Shown here piece after piece: positions 27,521 to 35,765 of a stretch of 46,701 bases of DNA. The notes below the pieces were generated by a model that saw only the letters and a program-made list of their open reading frames with translations, had not been told where the DNA came from and did not search any database. The stretch spans positions 1 to 46,701 of the forward strand of contig NZ_MUND01000076.1 of NCBI RefSeq assembly GCF_002154375.1, given 5' to 3'. The position numbers were made by a program, and so were the translations under genes. Position 1 is the first letter of the stretch, and each line of letters opens with the position of its first letter. This stretch comes from Streptomyces glaucescens (GTDB lineage Bacteria; Actinomycetota; Actinomycetes; Streptomycetales; Streptomycetaceae).

Positions 27521-27552
27521 CTCCGCGCCGCCTTGTCAAAGGCGGCGCGGAG
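27521..27552. repeat. Perfect 14-bp inverted repeat with 4-base loop
   Basis: CTCCGCGCCGCCTT (27521-27534) and its exact complement (27539-27552) flank GTCA. It sits between the LacI gene and the TTGACA box of the divergent dehydrogenase gene. It could be a transcript hairpin that stops read-through, or a further operator. Confidence 0.7.
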
Positions 27553-27554
27553 GG

Positions 27555-27584
27555 TTGACACCGGTCAGTGGCGGCACCCAAGGT
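27555..27584 (+). promoter_or_regulatory. Candidate promoter of the first Gfo/Idh/MocA gene
   Basis: TTGACA (27555-27560) is followed 18 bases later by CAAGGT (27579-27584), a weak -10. Predicted start near 27590 puts the palindrome at 27601-27612 just downstream, a good place for a repressor. Confidence 0.45.
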
Positions 27585-27600
27585 GACCCCGGACAGGCGA

Positions 27601-27612
27601 TGGACCGGTCCA
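27601..27612. promoter_or_regulatory. LacI-type operator copy 2 (TGGACCGGTCCA)
   Basis: A perfect 12-bp palindrome with central CG lies 23 bases before the dehydrogenase start codon. See copy 1 at 27507-27518. Confidence 0.65.
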
Positions 27613-27635
27613 AAGACGGGCGGAGAGGGGCTGTC

Positions 27636-28799
27636 ATGGCGGAGACGCTGGGCGTCGCGGTCGTCGGGTTCGGCTGGATGGGCCGGGTGCACACCCAGGC
27701 CTACGCCCGGGTCCGGCATCACTATCCGCAGCTGCCGCTGCGGCCCGAGCTGGTGACGGTCGCCGAGGAGGTGCCGGGCCGGGCCGAGCGGGCCGCCGAG
27801 CAGTTCGGGTTCGCCGGGACGGCCCGCGACTGGCGGGAGGTGGCCGCCGATCCACGCGTGCGCGCGGTCAGCGTCACCGCTCCGAACTTCCTGCACCGCG
27901 AGATCGGCGTGGCGATGGCCGAGGCGGGCAAGCACCTCTGGATCGAGAAGCCGGTGGGCCTGACCGCCGAGGACGCCAGGGCGGTGGCGGACGCGGTGGC
28001 GGCGGCCGGGGTGCGCGGCGCGGTCGGCTTCAACTACCGCAACGCGCCCGCCGTGGAGACGGCCCGCTCGCTGATCGCCGAGGGCGCGATCGGCACGCCC
28101 ACCCATGTCCGCGTCCGTCTCCTCAGCGACTACGCGGCCCACCCCGAGGCCGCGCTGACCTGGCGCTACGAGCGGGAGCGCGGTGGCAGCGGGGTGCTCG
28201 GCGACCTCGCGTCGCACGGCGTGGACCTGGCCCGGTACCTGCTCGGCGAGATCGCCTCGGTGACCGCCGACACGGCCGTGTTCGTGCCGGAGCGGGCCCG
28301 CCCGGCCGGTGCCACGGCCGGACACGGCCGCGCGGCCGGCGGGGAGCCGGGCCGGGTGGAGAACGAGGACTACGTCAGCTGCCTGCTGCGTTTCGCCTCC
28401 GGCGCGCGCGGGGTGCTGGAGGCCTGCCGCGTCTCGGTCGGCGAGCAGAACGCCTACGGCTTCGCGGTGCACGGCACGAAGGGCGCCGTGTTCTGGGACT
28501 TCCGCCGGCTGAACGAGCTGGGCGTCTGCCGCGGCGAGGGCTACCAGGACCAGCCCGTGAGCACGGTGTACGTCGGCCCGGGCGACGGCGAGTTCGGCGC
28601 GTTCCAGCCGGGGGCCGCCAACGCCATGGGCTACGACGACCTGAAGGTGATCGAGGCGTACCGGTTCCTGCGGTCGATCGCCGAGGGCGTGCCGCACGGC
28701 GCGACCCTCACGGACGCCGTGCGCAGCGCCGCCGTCCTGGACGCGATGGCGCGTTCCGCCGAGAGCGGGGCCTGGGTCTCGCCGGACGCGGTGGGGTGA
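27636..28799 (+). CDS. Gfo/Idh/MocA-family oxidoreductase (first)
   Basis: ATG 27636, preceded by GGAGAGGGG, gives 387 residues. The Rossmann start is VAVVGFGWMGRVHTQAYARV (residues ~7-26). IEKPVGLTAEDARAVADAV contains the family's EKP motif with the conserved Lys. GFNYRNAPAVETARSLI and the catalytic-region LGDLASHGVDLARYLLG (His in the GxHxxD-like position) follow, then an open-faced beta-sheet domain. The family oxidises or rearranges sugars and inositols with NAD(P). It is divergent from the first LacI regulator, which probably controls it. The exact sugar is unknown. Confidence 0.92.
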   Translation: MAETLGVAVVGFGWMGRVHTQAYARVRHHYPQLPLRPELVTVAEEVPGRAERAAEQFGFAGTARDWREVAADPRVRAVSVTAPNFLHREIGVAMAEAGKHLWIEKPVGLTAEDARAVADAVAAAGVRGAVGFNYRNAPAVETARSLIAEGAIGTPTHVRVRLLSDYAAHPEAALTWRYERERGGSGVLGDLASHGVDLARYLLGEIASVTADTAVFVPERARPAGATAGHGRAAGGEPGRVENEDYVSCLLRFASGARGVLEACRVSVGEQNAYGFAVHGTKGAVFWDFRRLNELGVCRGEGYQDQPVSTVYVGPGDGEFGAFQPGAANAMGYDDLKVIEAYRFLRSIAEGVPHGATLTDAVRSAAVLDAMARSAESGAWVSPDAVG

Positions 28800-28802
28800 G
28801 GG

Positions 28803-29420
28803 TCAGCGGGCTCTCCGGGCGCGCCGCCCCATGAACACCTTGAGTGGGACGAGCAGGAGCCAGCACCAGGCGGCCGCCGCCCCGAGCACCAGGGTGAGCG
28901 GAATGCTGACGAGGAACACGACGACGGTGGCCGAGAGGTCGCGGATGTGGTGCGCGAACTCCTCGTCGGGTGCCACCCGGCCGCACAGCCAGGGGCGTCG
29001 GGTCAGGAGCGCGACCAAGCCGACATGGGTGGCGCCCAGCGCGGCGACCGCCCCCGCGTAGATCGCGACGGAGACGGGTTCGCCGCCGTAGTCGGACATC
29101 AGCCGGGTGGGAAAGGGCACCAGTGCGGCTGCGCCCAGCCCGAGCACGGACAGCGCGACGACCTGTCCGTCCACCTGGCGCACCCAGCGGAAGATCGTCC
29201 GGTGGCCGTGCCAGAAACCGCCCAGCACCAGCACGCTCAGCGCGTAGGCTCCCAGGTCGGGCAGCAGCTCGCGCAGGGCCTCGCGGTACTGCTCGGGGTT
29301 CAGATCCCGGGGCACCGTGAGGTCCAGGACGAGCAGGGTGATGGCGATGGCGAACACCCCGTCGGCGAGCGCGATCAGCCGCTCGGGGCTGCCGTCCGGG
29401 TTCGATTTCCACATGCGCAC
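28803..29420 (-). CDS. TMEM175-like (DUF1211) potassium channel protein
   Basis: GTG 29420 or ATG 29414 gives 203-205 residues with about six membrane helices. ERLIALADGVFAIAITLLVLDL at residues ~13-34 is the hallmark first helix of bacterial TMEM175 proteins, whose FS(D) motif forms the filter region; here the Phe-Ser pair reads ALAD. GGFWHGHRTIFRWV and PFPTRLMSDYG are also typical. Bacterial TMEM175 proteins are potassium-leak channels and tetramers. It is convergent with the first Gfo/Idh/MocA gene, three bases away. A link with the sugar genes is not evident. Confidence 0.85.
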   Translation of the reverse strand: MRMWKSNPDGSPERLIALADGVFAIAITLLVLDLTVPRDLNPEQYREALRELLPDLGAYALSVLVLGGFWHGHRTIFRWVRQVDGQVVALSVLGLGAAALVPFPTRLMSDYGGEPVSVAIYAGAVAALGATHVGLVALLTRRPWLCGRVAPDEEFAHHIRDLSATVVVFLVSIPLTLVLGAAAAWCWLLLVPLKVFMGRRARRAR

Positions 29421-29480
29421 GACGGTAGGGAGCCGGGACCCGTCCTGCGGGGATACACGCCCGAGGCGTGCGCCCCGTCG

Positions 29481-30509
29481 TCACCGGACGGCCGGGGGCA
29501 CGTTGTACGGCGTCACCACCTGGATCGGGGACGGCAGGGTGGGTCCGGCGGGAGGCAGCGCGCCGTGCGCCCGCATGACCAGACGGCAGGCCTCGCGCAG
29601 GTCGTGCCGCAGATCGTGGTGGAGGACGGCGGACAGGCGGTGCTCACGCAGCAGCCGGGTGTTGTCGTGGTCGAGGTCGTGCGCGACGAGGACGGCGCAC
29701 TCCCGGCCCGCGTCCTCGAAGGCGCGCAGTGTGGCGAGGTTGCCGCCGCCGATCGAGTAGACCGCGCGGATCTCCGGGTCGCGGTCCAGGGCGGCGCGCA
29801 CCAGGTCGTACTGGGTGGCGTCCAGGCCCTGGCCCTCGGCGATCTCGACCAGGGTGCGGCCCGGGTGCCGGGCGCGCAGGGTGGCCCGGAAGCCCATCTC
29901 GCGCTCCTCCTCGTTGCGGAAGAAGCCGCTGCTGAGACTGGTGAGCACATGGGCGGGCCGGTCGCCCAGCCACTGGCCCATGAGGTACGCGGCGGTGGCG
30001 CCCGCCGCCCGGTTGTCGATGCCGACGTAGCCGATCCGGGCACTGGCGGGCAGGTCGGTGACGAGGGTGACCACCGGGATGCCCGCGGCGGCCAGCCGGC
30101 CGACGGCGGCGGTGACCTCGGGCACGTCCGGCGCCTTGAGGATGACGCCCTGGGAGCCCCGCCGGGCGATCCGGTCGAGGGTGGCGAGCTGCTCGTCGAC
30201 CGGGCCGGTCTCGCGGAAGTGGAAGCGGGAGCGCAGCACGGCCGGGTGCAGTCCGGGCAGTTCGGCCTCCAGGGCGGTGCGGACGGCGGTGGAGAACCGC
30301 TCCGGCGCCTGCATCACTATGTCGATCATGAAGGTGCGGCCGACGAGGCGAACCTGGGTACGCTGCCGGTCCAGGTCGGCGATGGCCCGGTGCACCTCCT
30401 GCGCGGTGCTCGGGCGCACCCCGCCGCGCCCGTTCAGGACGCGGTCGACGGTGGCCTCGCTCAGCCCGGCCTGACGTGCGATCTCACGGAGGGGGAAGGG
30501 GTGGCCCAC
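29481..30509 (-). CDS. LacI-family transcriptional regulator (second)
   Basis: ATG 30509 gives 342 residues. The helix-turn-helix PLREIARQAGLSEATVDRVLNGRGGV (residues ~6-31) is that of the LacI family, with a GLSEATVDRVLNGR recognition helix typical of regulators that bind inositol or related sugars. The sensor part contains GVILKAPDVPEVTAAVGRLAAAGIPVVTLVTDLP and YVGIDNRAAGATAAYLMGQWLG, as in type-1 sugar-binding folds. It is divergent from the second Gfo/Idh/MocA gene. Between them lies TTGTC-CT-GACAA, a likely operator, and a variant of this site also occurs before the ABC operon 8 kb away, so its regulon may include that transporter. Confidence 0.94.
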   Translation of the reverse strand: MGHPFPLREIARQAGLSEATVDRVLNGRGGVRPSTAQEVHRAIADLDRQRTQVRLVGRTFMIDIVMQAPERFSTAVRTALEAELPGLHPAVLRSRFHFRETGPVDEQLATLDRIARRGSQGVILKAPDVPEVTAAVGRLAAAGIPVVTLVTDLPASARIGYVGIDNRAAGATAAYLMGQWLGDRPAHVLTSLSSGFFRNEEEREMGFRATLRARHPGRTLVEIAEGQGLDATQYDLVRAALDRDPEIRAVYSIGGGNLATLRAFEDAGRECAVLVAHDLDHDNTRLLREHRLSAVLHHDLRHDLREACRLVMRAHGALPPAGPTLPSPIQVVTPYNVPPAVR

Positions 30510-30557
30510 ACACGGCTCCTCGCGCCTGTTGAGGGTTTTTTGACGGCTCGCTGATGG

Positions 30558-30586
30558 TTGCCCGAGTGGTTTGTCCTGACAACAAT
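30558..30586 (+). promoter_or_regulatory. Candidate promoter with operator TTGTCCTGACAA
   Basis: TTGCCC (30558-30563) and AACAAT (30581-30586) are spaced 17 bases. The palindrome TTGTC-CT-GACAA (30571-30582) lies between them, where a bound repressor would block polymerase. The related TTTGTCAAGACA lies at 38924-38935. Confidence 0.5.
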
Positions 30587-30632
30587 GACATCACTCCGTC
30601 GCCCCTGTCAGCGAAAGGACGGCAGCCGTTCC

Positions 30633-31637
30633 ATGCGCATCGGAATCCTCGGCCTCGGCCGTATCGGCGCCTTCCACGCCGAGACCCTCTCCGGGCTCGA
30701 CGCGGTCGAGTCGCTCGTGCTCACCGATCCGTTCGCGGACGCCGCCAAGACCGCCGCGGAGCGGTTCGGCGGAGAGGTCGTGGACTCACCGGAGGCGGTG
30801 CTGTCCGCCGGGGTCGACGGGGTGGTGATCGCCGCCGCGACCGACGCCCACCCGGGCCTGATCCTCGCCACCGTGCGGGCCGGAGTGCCCGTCTTCTGCG
30901 AGAAGCCCGTCGCCCGGACCATGAGCGAGGGCGTCGCGGTGCTGGACGCCGTCCGGGGATCGGACGTGCCGGTCCAGATCGGCTACAACCGCCGCTTCGA
31001 CGCCGGCTTCGCCGTCGCGCGCGCCGCCGTGCACAGCGGCGAGCTGGGCCCGCTGCACACCGTCCGGTCGACCACCCTGGACCCGGCGCCGCCGCCCGCC
31101 GCGTACATCGCGGCCTCCGGGGGCATCTTCCGGGACTGCTCGGTGCACGACTTCGACATCATCCGCTGGGTGACCGGCCGCGAGGTGACCGAGGTGTACG
31201 CCGTCGGCGGCAACCGGGGCGCCGCCCCCATCGCCGCCGCGGGCGACGCGGACACCACCGGCGCGCTGCTCACCCTGGACGACGGGACGATCGCGGTCGT
31301 CTCCAACTCCCGCCACAACGGGCGGGGTTACGACGTGCGGATGGAGCTGCACGGCTTCGCGGACTCGATCGCGGTCGGCCTGGACGACAAGCTGCCGCTG
31401 CGCTCGGTGGAGCCGGGCGTCACGTTCCCGGCCGGGACGCCGCACGACTTCTTCATGGACCGCTTCGCCGCCGCCTACCGCGCCGAACTCACCGCGTTCA
31501 CGGAGGTGGTGGCCGGTGCCAGGCCCTCGCCGTGCACGGTCGAGGACGCGCTGGAGGCGGGCTGGATCGCCGAGGCGTGCACGCTGTCGCGGGCCGAGCA
31601 CCGGCCGGTGACGATCGCGGAGGTCCGCACCATCTGA
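30633..31637 (+). CDS. Gfo/Idh/MocA-family dehydrogenase (second), myo-inositol 2-dehydrogenase-like
   Basis: ATG 30633, preceded by AAAGGA, gives 334 residues. MRIGILGLGRIGAFHAETLSGL is the NAD-binding start. FCEKPVARTMSEG carries the EKP Lys near residue 95, QIGYNRRFDAGFAVARAAV follows, and GGIFRDCSVHDFDIIRWVTG holds the catalytic Asp-His pair (HDxD) expected of inositol 2-dehydrogenases. Length and motifs fit IolG-type enzymes converting myo-inositol to scyllo-inosose, though related sugar dehydrogenases look alike. It is divergent from the second LacI gene. The isomerase and ABC genes at 34.9-38.8 kb would suit the same pathway. Confidence 0.92.
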   Translation: MRIGILGLGRIGAFHAETLSGLDAVESLVLTDPFADAAKTAAERFGGEVVDSPEAVLSAGVDGVVIAAATDAHPGLILATVRAGVPVFCEKPVARTMSEGVAVLDAVRGSDVPVQIGYNRRFDAGFAVARAAVHSGELGPLHTVRSTTLDPAPPPAAYIAASGGIFRDCSVHDFDIIRWVTGREVTEVYAVGGNRGAAPIAAAGDADTTGALLTLDDGTIAVVSNSRHNGRGYDVRMELHGFADSIAVGLDDKLPLRSVEPGVTFPAGTPHDFFMDRFAAAYRAELTAFTEVVAGARPSPCTVEDALEAGWIAEACTLSRAEHRPVTIAEVRTI

Positions 31638-31875
31638 CTCAGCGGTGAAGCGCCGGCCGCTCCGCGCCGCCGGCCGCCCGGTCGGGTGCGGGGTCACGAA
31701 GCCCTCCCGGTCGCGGGACGGCTTCGAGGGAGGCCGGGCGCGAGCACCCGAGCAGCACTTGTGTGGGGGACAGCGAGCCCGCACCCGGCTTCCCTCAGTC
31801 CGCAATCTGCCACACCGGCCGTCCGCCCGCGCGCCGAACGCGTCCGGACGGCGGCGGTCCGGCCCGCGGGCCGCC

Positions 31876-32832
31876 CTACGGCGCCGAAAGCACCAGGCGG
31901 CGGGCGAAGTTGCGGTAGCCGAGACGGGTGAACGCGGCGGCCATCGGGGCGTTCGCCAGGTCGGTGTCGGCGCGCACGGTGTCCGCTCCGGCCTCCTCGG
32001 CCAGGAAGCGGGTGATCTCGGCCAGCAGGTCGTCCACGTGGCCGTGGCCGCGGTGCTCGGGCAGCACGCCGAGGTAGCCGACGACATGGAAGCTGGGGTT
32101 CCGGGAGGGCAGCGCGAAGCCGACCGGGCGGCCCTGCGGGGTCTCGGCGATCCGCCACCAGGCGCGGTCGCCGGCCATCTCGTCCCGGTAGAAGGCGACG
32201 TCGGTCCGGGCCTGCGCCTCGGCGCCCACGGTCGCCGCGCCGGTGCCGGAGTGCGCGTCGAGGGTGCCGTCCAGCACCCGGCGGAAGAGGTCGACGAAGA
32301 CCTCGTCGTCCGGCTCGGCCCGGAACCGCAGCCGGCCGGAGGGCCGGGGCACGCCGTTCTCGGGGGTCCACTCGAAGCGGAGCCGCTCGAGGGAGGCGGT
32401 GAGCCCGACGCGCCGGGCGGCCGCCCGGCGCCAGCGCAGGGCGGCGACCGCGTCGGGGCGCTCGCGCCAGTCGCCGGGCAGCGCGACGTGGTACTCGGGC
32501 GGGGTGGTCAGGCCGGTGGCGGCGAAGGCGGTGTGCGCCGCCGTCAGGACGCGGGCCGCGAGGTCCGTGCGCGCCTCGTCGGTTCCGTCGAGGTCGCGGA
32601 CGTTCAGCACGTCGAGCGCGGCCGGCTCGGTGTCGTGCGGTCCGGCCCACCAGACGGCGAGGGCGACCGGCTCGCCGCCGTCCTCGGCCAGCCAGCTCCG
32701 CTCGGGCCGGTACTCACCGGTGCCGAGCCGGTCGCGGAAGGTGTCGGCGTCGGCCCAGACGCCGACCTCGCCGGCGGGCAGCAGGGGCAGCACGCGGTCG
32801 GTGTCGGAGTCGGTCAGCGGGCGGATGATCAC
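31876..32832 (-). CDS. GNAT-family N-acetyltransferase with two GNAT-like halves
   Basis: GTG 32832 overlaps the hydrolase stop by four bases, giving 318 residues. The C-terminal half contains the acetyl-CoA-binding segment VGYLGVLPEHRGHGHVDDLLAEITRFL (V-x-P-x-x-R-G-x-G pattern) near residue 260, followed by ADTDLANAPMAAAFTRLGYRNF. The N-terminal half (IIRPLTDSDTDRVLPLLP ... LAVWW) resembles a degenerate GNAT fold, so this may be a tandem GNAT protein. The substrate is unknown. It is cotranscribed with the alpha/beta hydrolase gene. Confidence 0.88.
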   Translation of the reverse strand: MIIRPLTDSDTDRVLPLLPAGEVGVWADADTFRDRLGTGEYRPERSWLAEDGGEPVALAVWWAGPHDTEPAALDVLNVRDLDGTDEARTDLAARVLTAAHTAFAATGLTTPPEYHVALPGDWRERPDAVAALRWRRAAARRVGLTASLERLRFEWTPENGVPRPSGRLRFRAEPDDEVFVDLFRRVLDGTLDAHSGTGAATVGAEAQARTDVAFYRDEMAGDRAWWRIAETPQGRPVGFALPSRNPSFHVVGYLGVLPEHRGHGHVDDLLAEITRFLAEEAGADTVRADTDLANAPMAAAFTRLGYRNFARRLVLSAP

Positions 32833-33746
32833 GAGGCCTCCGAGGCGGGTCGGTCCCAGGTGCGGTCGAGGAAACCGGCGATCAGCGGGGCGATCTCCGG
32901 CAGGTGGTCCTCCAGGGCGAAGTGCCCGGTGGGGAACAGGTGCAGTTCGGCGTCGGGCAGGTCGCGCAGGTAGGCGTGGGCGCCGTCGGGGATGAAGAAC
33001 GGGTCTCCCGTGCCCCAGGTGATGAGGGTGGGCGGGCGGTGGGCGCGCAGCCAGGCCTGCCAGTCCGGGTAGGCGGCGAGATTGCTCTTGTAGTCGTAGG
33101 CGAGGGCGAGTTGGGCCTTCTTGCGGCCCGGCTGGTCGAGGAAGTGCTGGTCGAGCAGCCAGCTCTCGGGGGCGACGAGCGCGGGATCGGCCGTGCCGCC
33201 CTCGTACTGGGCGCGGGTGGCGGCGAGGGTGAACAGGTCGAGGATGGTCTGCTCGGCGCCCGGGGTGTCCGGGGTGAGGGCGGTGAACTCGCGGGCGGCG
33301 TCGGACAGTCCGTCGAGGTAGGCGTTGCCGTTCTGCACCACCAGGCCGGCGACGCGGCCGGGACGGCGCTGTGCGAGGCGCAGGCCGACCGGGGCGCCGA
33401 AGTCGAAGAGGTACAGCGTGTACCGGGTCAGTCCGAGCCGTTCGGTGAAGCCTTCGACGATGTCGGTGAGCCGCTCGAAGGAGTAGGTGAAGTCCTCGGG
33501 GGCGCGGGTGTGCCCGAAGCCCGGGTAGTCGGGGGCGATCAGCCGGTAGTGCCGGCCGAGGGTGTCGATGAGCCGCCGGAACTGGTGCGAGGCGGACGGG
33601 AAGCCGTGCAGGAGCAGCAGCACCGGGGCGTCCGGCCGCTCGGGCAGGGACTCGCGGTAGAAGACGTCGGCCCCGTCGACGTGCAGGTGCCGGTGGGCGG
33701 TGCGGGCGGGTGGGCTGATGCGCGCGGCGAACGCCGGGGTGGTCAT
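32829..33746 (-). CDS. Alpha/beta hydrolase, epoxide hydrolase / dehalogenase-like
   Basis: ATG 33746 gives 305 residues. HGFPSASHQFR (residues 47-57) holds the oxyanion loop, APDYPGFGHT is typical, and the nucleophile elbow reads LFDFGAPVG with Asp115 at the nucleophile position, as in epoxide hydrolases and haloalkane dehalogenases rather than Ser esterases. DPFF and TGHFALEDH supply the later acid and His. No signal peptide. It is the first gene of a two-gene operon with the GNAT gene and is divergent from a CGNR regulator, which may control it. Confidence 0.9.
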   Translation of the reverse strand: MTTPAFAARISPPARTAHRHLHVDGADVFYRESLPERPDAPVLLLLHGFPSASHQFRRLIDTLGRHYRLIAPDYPGFGHTRAPEDFTYSFERLTDIVEGFTERLGLTRYTLYLFDFGAPVGLRLAQRRPGRVAGLVVQNGNAYLDGLSDAAREFTALTPDTPGAEQTILDLFTLAATRAQYEGGTADPALVAPESWLLDQHFLDQPGRKKAQLALAYDYKSNLAAYPDWQAWLRAHRPPTLITWGTGDPFFIPDGAHAYLRDLPDAELHLFPTGHFALEDHLPEIAPLIAGFLDRTWDRPASEAS

Positions 33747-33769
33747 GTGACAGTCATATGCCGCCGTCT

Positions 33770-33802
33770 TCTAATGCGTCAACTGTTTTATGTAGCATTA
33801 GA
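33770..33802. promoter_or_regulatory. Inverted repeat TCTAATGC-N17-GCATTAGA (candidate operator)
   Basis: Perfect 8-bp arms at 33770-33777 and 33795-33802 lie in the 60-base, unusually AT-rich region between the divergent hydrolase and CGNR genes. It fits a site for the CGNR regulator acting on both promoters. Confidence 0.55.
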
Positions 33803-33806
33803 TTTC

Positions 33807-34379
33807 ATGGACGCCAGCGCACCGCCGACCGGCGAGCCCCTGCCTCTGGACCTCGTCAACACCCGCCCGCTGAGCGGCACGGGCCGTGCCGACCTGCTCG
33901 GCACCCCGGACCGGCTGGCCGCCTGGCTGGCCCGGCAGACGGACCGGCTGGGCGCGGAGGCGGACGGCCCCGCCCCGACCGAGGCCGACCTCGCCCCCGT
34001 GCACGCCGTACGGGACCACACCGAGGCGGCGCTGCGCGCGCTGCTGGACGGGCGACGGCCGCCCGAGTCCGCGCTGCGCGCTCTCGCCGACGCCCAGCGC
34101 GCCGCACCGGCCGTCCGGGTCCCGGTCTGGGACGGTACGGCGGTCACCGCCCCGCCGCGCCGCACCGGCCCGCTCGGCACCCGGCTGGCCGCGCTGCTCG
34201 CGGAGGCCGCCGCCGCCCTGCTCGCCGACCCGGCGGTCGCCCGGGTCAAGGAGTGCGAGGCCGACGACTGCGTCCTGCTGTTCCTCCCGGCGCACCCCCG
34301 CCGCCGCTGGTGCTCCCCCGCCCGCTGCGGCAACCGCACCCGGGTCGCCCGCCATTACCGGCGGCACAGGAGTCCCTGA
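33807..34379 (+). CDS. CGNR zinc-finger regulator (ABATE domain)
   Basis: ATG 33807 gives 190 residues. The N-terminal GEPLPLDLVNTR is the characteristic start of ABATE domains. The C-terminus carries KECEADDCVLLFLPAHPRRRWCSPARCGNRTRVARHYRR: four Cys as zinc ligands and the CGNR motif that names the family. Such proteins are stress-linked DNA-binding regulators. No ribosome site is obvious and the start lies in the AT-rich operator region, suggesting autoregulation. It is divergent from the hydrolase-GNAT operon. Confidence 0.9.
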   Translation: MDASAPPTGEPLPLDLVNTRPLSGTGRADLLGTPDRLAAWLARQTDRLGAEADGPAPTEADLAPVHAVRDHTEAALRALLDGRRPPESALRALADAQRAAPAVRVPVWDGTAVTAPPRRTGPLGTRLAALLAEAAAALLADPAVARVKECEADDCVLLFLPAHPRRRWCSPARCGNRTRVARHYRRHRSP

Positions 34380-34861
34380 GAGTGGCCGCCGCTACCCCGG
34401 AGCCCTGAAGTGCCGGAGTGCCGATGCGCCGTGGCGTCTCGCCCCTCCCCCCCGGTCCTGCTGGGCCTTGAGCGTCGTCCGGTCCTCGCGCCGATGCTGG
34501 TCCGGTACGTCAGACCGCGCGCGGCGGTGTCTCTCCTGCCGGGGCACCGAGAAGATCCGCGGCCACCGGGGCTGCGTCTTCACCGGCACCGTCCCGCCGA
34601 CACAGGTCGGCACCCGCCAGGTGCCGGGGCGCGCTGGTGGGGCGGCCGGGCGCCGCCCAGGAGTTCGCGGTGAGCCGCGCCGAGGAGGTCACCCCCCGGA
34701 TGCGCACGGTGGGTTTCGCCGCCCCGGTCACGGCGGCGGCGACGGGACTGTTCCTCAGGCGGGCGGCGCGGTGCCGCCGGCCCGCGGCGGACGGCGGCGC
34801 GCCGAGGCGGACGGCGGCTCCTGAACGGCTGCACGGCCGTGTCCACCGCCCCGGTGGGGGC
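34380..34861. other. Non-coding gap, possibly decayed coding DNA
   Basis: No complete gene is convincing here. One plus frame gives LSCRGTEKIRGHRGCVFTGTV and PPTQVGTRQVPG (about 34525-34628), and another gives EFAVSRAEEVTPRMRTVGFA (about 34661-34720). Both look protein-like but are short, lie in different frames and have no usable start. I cannot name the parent family. They may be relics of a lost gene between the CGNR regulator and the isomerase. Confidence 0.35.
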
Positions 34862-35764
34862 TCAGGCCCCGCAGGAGCGCAGGAACCTGCGGGTGCGGGT
34901 CGCGATCGGCAGGGGCCTGTCCGGCTCGCAGGGGTACATGTCCTGCTCGACGATGGCGAACAGCTCGACGCCGAGGCGCTGCGCCGCCATCAGGACGGGC
35001 TGGAGCTCCGGCACCCCGGCGGGGGGTTCGCACATCACGCCGCGCTGCACGGCGGGCCCGAACGGCACCCCGTTCGCGACCACGTCGGCCAGGATCTCCG
35101 GGTCGACCTGCTTGAGGTGGAGGTAGCCGATGCGCTCGCCGTACGTCTCGATCAGCTTGACGCTGTCGCCGCCGCAGTAGGCGTAGTGCCCGGTGTCCAG
35201 GCAGAGGTTGACCAGGTCGGAGTCGGTGGAGTCGAGGAAGCGCTCGACGTGCGCCTCGGTGTCGATGTGGGTGTCGGCGTGCGGGTGGACGACGATGTCC
35301 AGGCCGTAGGCCTCCTTCACCTCGTGGCCGAGCCGTTCCATGCCCTTGGTGAGGTGGGCCCACTGCTCGGCGGTCAGCTCCGGCGGCTCCAGGATCTCGG
35401 CGGTCTTGTCGTCCCGCCAGAAGGAGGGGATGACGACGAGGTGCCGCGCGCCCATGGCCCGGGTGAGCGCGGCGACCTGGCCGACGTGCTCCCAGGTGGA
35501 CTCCCAGACGGCCGGGCCGCGGTGCAGGCCGGTGAAGACCGTGCCCGCTGAGACCTTCAGGTTCCGCTTGGCCACCTCGTCGGTGAGGCGGGCCGGGTCG
35601 GTCGGCAGGTAGCCGTACGGGCCCAGCTCGATCCAGGAGTACCCGGCCTCGGCGACCTCGTCGAGGAAGCGTTCCCAGGGCACCTGCCGCGGGTCGTCGG
35701 GGAACCAGACACCCCAGGAGTCGGGGGCGGAGCCGACCCGGATGCGGTCGAGCACAGGGGCCAT
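34862..35764 (-). CDS. Sugar phosphate isomerase/epimerase (TIM barrel, IolE/IolI-like)
   Basis: ATG 35764 gives 300 residues. IRVGSAPDSWGVWFPDDP opens an AP-endonuclease-2-type TIM barrel; ARLVV-like strands and the metal ligands follow: IVVHPHADTHIDTEAHVERFL, LCLDTGHYAYCGG and YLHLKQVDPEI. These match inosose dehydratase and inosose isomerase families of inositol breakdown. ELFAIVEQDMYPCEPDRPLPIA near the C-terminus is also typical (Glu ligand). It is the last gene of the ABC operon, one base after the ATPase stop, so it likely acts on the imported polyol or its first oxidation product. Confidence 0.9.
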   Translation of the reverse strand: MAPVLDRIRVGSAPDSWGVWFPDDPRQVPWERFLDEVAEAGYSWIELGPYGYLPTDPARLTDEVAKRNLKVSAGTVFTGLHRGPAVWESTWEHVGQVAALTRAMGARHLVVIPSFWRDDKTAEILEPPELTAEQWAHLTKGMERLGHEVKEAYGLDIVVHPHADTHIDTEAHVERFLDSTDSDLVNLCLDTGHYAYCGGDSVKLIETYGERIGYLHLKQVDPEILADVVANGVPFGPAVQRGVMCEPPAGVPELQPVLMAAQRLGVELFAIVEQDMYPCEPDRPLPIATRTRRFLRSCGA

Positions 35765-35765
35765 G

